Assembly (NCBI GenBank): GCA_020638595.1
Contig: JACKIG010000011.1
Location: 62,001 to 126,000 of the forward strand
Direction: 5' to 3'
DNA from: Rhodospirillaceae bacterium
Lineage (GTDB): Bacteria > Pseudomonadota > Alphaproteobacteria > DSM-16000 > Inquilinaceae
DNA: 64,000 nucleotides
How positions within the stretch are numbered: position 1 is the first letter of the stretch; each line of letters begins with the position of its first letter. Below the pieces are notes generated by a model. It had not been told where the DNA came from. It was given only the letters and a program-made list of their open reading frames with translations, and did not search any database. A program made the translations under genes and the position numbers. Shown here piece after piece: positions 61,366 through 64,000 of this stretch.

Positions 61366-62553
61366 TTACACGGTTGCATGGGCCGCCATTCGTTCGAACC
61401 CGGCCGTCAGGTCGCCGATCAGGTCGACGGGGTCTTCCAGGCCGATATGCAGGCGCAGCATCGGGCCTTCGGCCGTCCAGGGTGTGGCGCTGCGGGTGTG
61501 CGCCGGGTCGGCGGTCATGATCAGGCTTTCATAGCCGCCCCAGCTTGCGCCCAGGGGGAACAGCTCCAACCCGTCGACCATCGCTGCCAGGGCCGGCTTG
61601 GATACCGGCCGCAGCACCGCGGAGAACAGCCCGCAGGCCCCGGCGAAATCGCGGCGCCACAGCGCATGTCCGGGGTCGGCCGGCAGGGCGGGGTAGAGCA
61701 CGCGGTCGACTTCCGGGCGGCTCTGCATCCATCCGGCCACCGTCAGCGCGTTTTCCTGATGGCGCGCCATCCGGGCCGCCAGGGTGCGCAGGCCCCGCGC
61801 GCCCAGGTAGAGGTCGTCCGGCCCCGCACAGACGCCCAGCACGCTGGACGCCGTCTTGACCTTCAGGAACGTCTCGTGGTCGCGGGCGATGACGACGCCC
61901 AGGTTCACGTCGGAATGGCCGCAGATGTATTTCGTGGCCGCGTGGATCGACAGGTCCACGCCGTGCTCGATCGGCCGGAAGAACAGCGGCGTCGCCCAGG
62001 TATTGTCGATCATGGTGACGATGCCGCGATCGCGCGCCACGGCGGCGATGGCCGGGACGTCCTGCACCTCGAAGGTCAGCGACCCCGGCGACTCGAGGAA
62101 GATCACCCGCGTCGTCGGCCGGACCAGGGCGGCGATGTCCGCGCCCACCAGCGGGTCGTAATAGGTCGTCTCCACCCCATAGCGCTTCAGCATCACATCG
62201 CAGAAGCGCCGGGTCGGGCCATAGGCCGTGTCGACCATCAGCAGGTGGTCGCCGCCCTTCAGGAACGCCAGCAGCGCCGTCGTGATCGCCGACAGGCCCG
62301 AACTGACGGACACGGCGCGATAGCCGCCCTCGCTTTCGGCCATGGCGCTCTCGAACGCCTCGCTGGTGGGCGTTCCGATGCGGCCATAGGTGTAGGTCTC
62401 GAACCGCCTGCTCTCGCGCGCCTCCCAGTCGGCCAGGGTGCGCGAGGCGATGGTCGAGGCATGGTAGACCGGCGGGTTGAGGATCCCGTGGTTGTTCCAG
62501 GGGTCGCGGCCGGCATGGGCAAGGGACGTCTCGGGGCGCCGGCGATGGGTCAT
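61366..62553 (-). CDS. metC: Cystathionine beta-lyase (Cys/Met metabolism PLP enzyme)
   Basis: A 395-aa fold-type I PLP enzyme from ATG 62553. The PLP lysine is in SIHAATKYICGHSDVNLG. FETYTYGRIGTPTSEAFES near the N-terminus holds the Tyr/Arg that contact PLP phosphate of the neighbouring subunit, and VTMIDNTWATPLFFRPIEHG is typical of MetC. ICGHSDVNLG favours beta-lyase over gamma-synthase. It splits cystathionine to homocysteine, pyruvate and ammonia. The gene is divergent from aapJ. Confidence 0.92.
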   Translation of the reverse strand: MTHRRRPETSLAHAGRDPWNNHGILNPPVYHASTIASRTLADWEARESRRFETYTYGRIGTPTSEAFESAMAESEGGYRAVSVSSGLSAITTALLAFLKGGDHLLMVDTAYGPTRRFCDVMLKRYGVETTYYDPLVGADIAALVRPTTRVIFLESPGSLTFEVQDVPAIAAVARDRGIVTMIDNTWATPLFFRPIEHGVDLSIHAATKYICGHSDVNLGVVIARDHETFLKVKTASSVLGVCAGPDDLYLGARGLRTLAARMARHQENALTVAGWMQSRPEVDRVLYPALPADPGHALWRRDFAGACGLFSAVLRPVSKPALAAMVDGLELFPLGASWGGYESLIMTADPAHTRSATPWTAEGPMLRLHIGLEDPVDLIGDLTAGFERMAAHATV

Positions 62554-62843
62554 CGTGTCGAACCTCAGCAGGAAGTGATCAAAGGGGAGCGTCTGCCCGG
62601 GGCCGATGCGGCGAAGGCGGGCATGCATGGCCCTGAAATGACACGCCGCCTTGCTGTCGGCAACCCGTCAACGCCTGCTGATTGATCACATTGCCTGCGC
62701 CTTGGGCTGCGGGTGGCATCGGCACCCCTTTTTCGCCCACGCTTTGGTCCCTATCATTTGTGGCGCGAATGTTGCTAAATTTTCTGGGGCGCAGACTTTG
62801 CGTCCCGGAGGCCTCACCACAACAACCACGTAGGAAGATCGGT
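62554..62843. promoter_or_regulatory. metC/aapJ divergent region
   Basis: A 290-bp region without a gene. Upstream of aapJ there is a small hairpin, GGGGCGCA (62786-62793) with TGCGTCCC (62799-62806), in the presumed 5' leader, after an AT-rich patch at 62772-62785. I found no known methionine riboswitch pattern on the metC side. Confidence 0.4.
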
Positions 62844-63869
62844 ATGAAGACCAAAGCAGCGCTTGTCGCCGCGACTGGATTCGTGGCTATTGCAGCGACC
62901 GCACCGGCATTCGCCGGCGAGACGCTGGACGCGATCCGCGAGCGTGGAACCCTGATCTGCGGCGTCAGCACGGGCCTGTCCGGCTTTTCCATGCCCGACA
63001 GCGAAGGCAACTGGTCCGGCATCGATGTCGACTTCTGCCACGCCGTGGCGGCGGCCATCCTGGGGGACAGCGATGCGGTGGAGTTCGTCGCCCTGACGGC
63101 GCAACAGCGCTTCACGGCCCTGCAATCGGGCGAGATCGACCTGCTGTCGCGCAACACGACCTGGACCCTGACGCGCGATACGGCGCTGGGCCTGAATTTC
63201 GCCGGCGTCACCTTCTACGACGGCCAGGGCTTCATGGTGCCCAAAGAGCTGGGCGTGACCAGCGCGATGGAGCTGAACGGCGCCGCCGTATGCGTACAGC
63301 CCGGCACGACGACCGAACTGAACGTCGCCGACTTCTTCCGGGCCAACGGCATGGAATTCGAGCCCGTGGTCATCGAATCCCTGGAAGAGGTGAATGCGGC
63401 CTATTTCGCCGGCCGCTGCGACGTCTATACGACCGATGCGTCCGGCCTGGCGTCGATCCGGGCCACAGTGGCGCCCAACCCCGACGACCATACCATTCTG
63501 CCCGAGCTGATCTCCAAGGAGCCGCTCGGCCCGGTGGTCCGCCATGGCGACGATGAGTTCCTGGATGTCGTCAAGTGGACGCTCTACGCGCTGATCGAAG
63601 CCGAAGAGAAGGGGATCACCCAGGCCAATCTCGAAGAGATGCGCGCCAGCGAGGATCCGACGATTTCCCGCCTGCTCGGGACGACGGCCGGCAACGGCGA
63701 GGCGCTCGGCCTGTCCGAGGACTGGGCCTACAACGCCATCGCCGCCGTCGGCAACTATGGCGAGATGTTCGAGCGCAATGTCGGCGCCGACACCCCGCTG
63801 GCGCTGGAGCGCGGCCTCAACGATCTGTGGACCCGTGGCGGCTTGATGTACGCGATGCCGGCCCGTTAA
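62844..63869 (+). CDS. aapJ: General L-amino-acid ABC transporter binding protein AapJ
   Basis: A 341-aa periplasmic receptor of the Aap/Bzt family, which serves broad-range amino-acid uptake. ATG 62844 has AGGAAG upstream and the signal peptide is MKTKAALVAATGFVAIAATAPAFAG-like (residues 1-24). Type II fold signatures are TLICGVSTGLSGFS, GIDVDFCHAVAAAI and the LLSRNTTWTLTRDTALGLNF segment specific for AapJ. The permease genes aapQMP probably follow beyond the window, though a strong hairpin comes first. Confidence 0.95.
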   Translation: MKTKAALVAATGFVAIAATAPAFAGETLDAIRERGTLICGVSTGLSGFSMPDSEGNWSGIDVDFCHAVAAAILGDSDAVEFVALTAQQRFTALQSGEIDLLSRNTTWTLTRDTALGLNFAGVTFYDGQGFMVPKELGVTSAMELNGAAVCVQPGTTTELNVADFFRANGMEFEPVVIESLEEVNAAYFAGRCDVYTTDASGLASIRATVAPNPDDHTILPELISKEPLGPVVRHGDDEFLDVVKWTLYALIEAEEKGITQANLEEMRASEDPTISRLLGTTAGNGEALGLSEDWAYNAIAAVGNYGEMFERNVGADTPLALERGLNDLWTRGGLMYAMPAR

Positions 63870-63889
63870 GGCCGGTCGGGTCGAGTTAG

Positions 63890-63946
63890 AAGGCGCGCCG
63901 TCGTCTCTCCCGCCTTTCGGGACCGACGACGGCGCGCCTTTTTTTT
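63890..63946 (+). terminator. Strong intrinsic terminator/attenuator after aapJ
   Basis: A perfect 16-bp stem, AAGGCGCGCCGTCGTC (63890-63905) with its complement (63925-63940), has a 19-nt loop and a run of eight T at 63939-63946. It lies 20 bp after the aapJ stop. It may end transcription fully, or partly, so that aapJ is made in excess over the following permease genes. Confidence 0.9.
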
Positions 63947-64000
63947 CCTGAACGCCGATCCGGCATGGCGTCCCGCGCTGGATCAGTCGGGGATTCAAGA
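63947..64000. other. Window end, nothing identified
   Basis: The last 54 bases after the terminator are GC-rich without a recognisable coding start. Confidence 0.4.

Noticed and set aside
62554..62700. SAM-II or related riboswitch upstream of the metC-like gene
   Set aside because: I looked for the short conserved stem and pseudoknot pattern and did not find it.

Overview
The window is about 64 kb of GC-rich chromosome with tightly packed genes and many stop/start overlaps. The gene content points to a metabolically versatile alphaproteobacterium, probably a free-living Rhodospirillales-type heterotroph (inference). Supporting points are the order rne - amidase (AMIN/Amidase_3) - PBP1A - prfB, several TRAP and ABC uptake systems, a long acidic insert in RNase E, ScfR-type control next to isocitrate lyase, and uronate catabolism. 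I see no rRNA or tRNA gene, no CRISPR array, no insertion sequence and no prophage gene.

Layout. 0-2.3 kb: hflK (3' end outside the window), divergent from the Fe-S scaffold ATPase mrp/apbC. 2.5-9.6 kb: an exported seven-repeat propeller-like protein that meets a bisC-like molybdoenzyme tail to tail on one shared CTAG, then a TRAP transporter (DctP-DctQ-DctM). 9.6-16.7 kb: a LysR regulator divergent from an aldo/keto reductase, and a minus-strand run of sugar-acid genes (KDPGal aldolase, EamA permease, XylX-like FAH-family protein, ketoglutarate-semialdehyde dehydrogenase, YjbQ) lying directly behind rne. 16.7-26.1 kb: rne, amidase, mrcA, prfB with its programmed +1 frameshift site, and a DUF455 ferritin-like protein.

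26.5-29.4 kb: isocitrate lyase divergent from an ScfR/RamB-type regulator. 29.6-36.3 kb: a uronate operon made of a GntR/FCD regulator, uxaC, a three-gene TRAP transporter and a uxuB-type fructuronate reductase. 36.3-39.1 kb: small and accessory genes (107-aa membrane protein, KynB-like hydrolase overlapping a stand-alone RAM-domain protein, 52-aa membrane peptide, GFA protein), plus a gene-free stretch with an orphan Fur-like palindrome. 39.1-46.8 kb: a branched-chain-type ABC transporter (livFGMHK) with an acyl-CoA ligase relative and a divergent Crp/Fnr regulator, probably for uptake and activation of an organic or aromatic acid.

46.9-48.6 kb: a TetR-SRPBCC-VOC operon with a perfect operator laid over its promoter. 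48.7-54.8 kb: phnF divergent from phnGHIJKL, the C-P lyase genes, ending in an HD-domain protein with the PhnZ-type diiron oxygenase signature; phnM is not in the window. 54.8-56 kb: an orphan 159-aa protein and a CDP-alcohol phosphatidyltransferase. 56-61 kb: an RND efflux pair under a PadR regulator with a perfect operator abutting its promoter. 61.4-64 kb: a metC-like PLP enzyme and aapJ, the binding protein of a general L-amino-acid ABC transporter, followed by a strong hairpin.

Overall the window is mainly uptake and catabolism of acids, uronates, phosphonates and amino acids, each set beside its own regulator, built around a conserved cell-wall/RNA-decay/translation core. The most unusual combination is the C-P lyase operon that carries a PhnZ-like oxygenase gene while lacking phnM.
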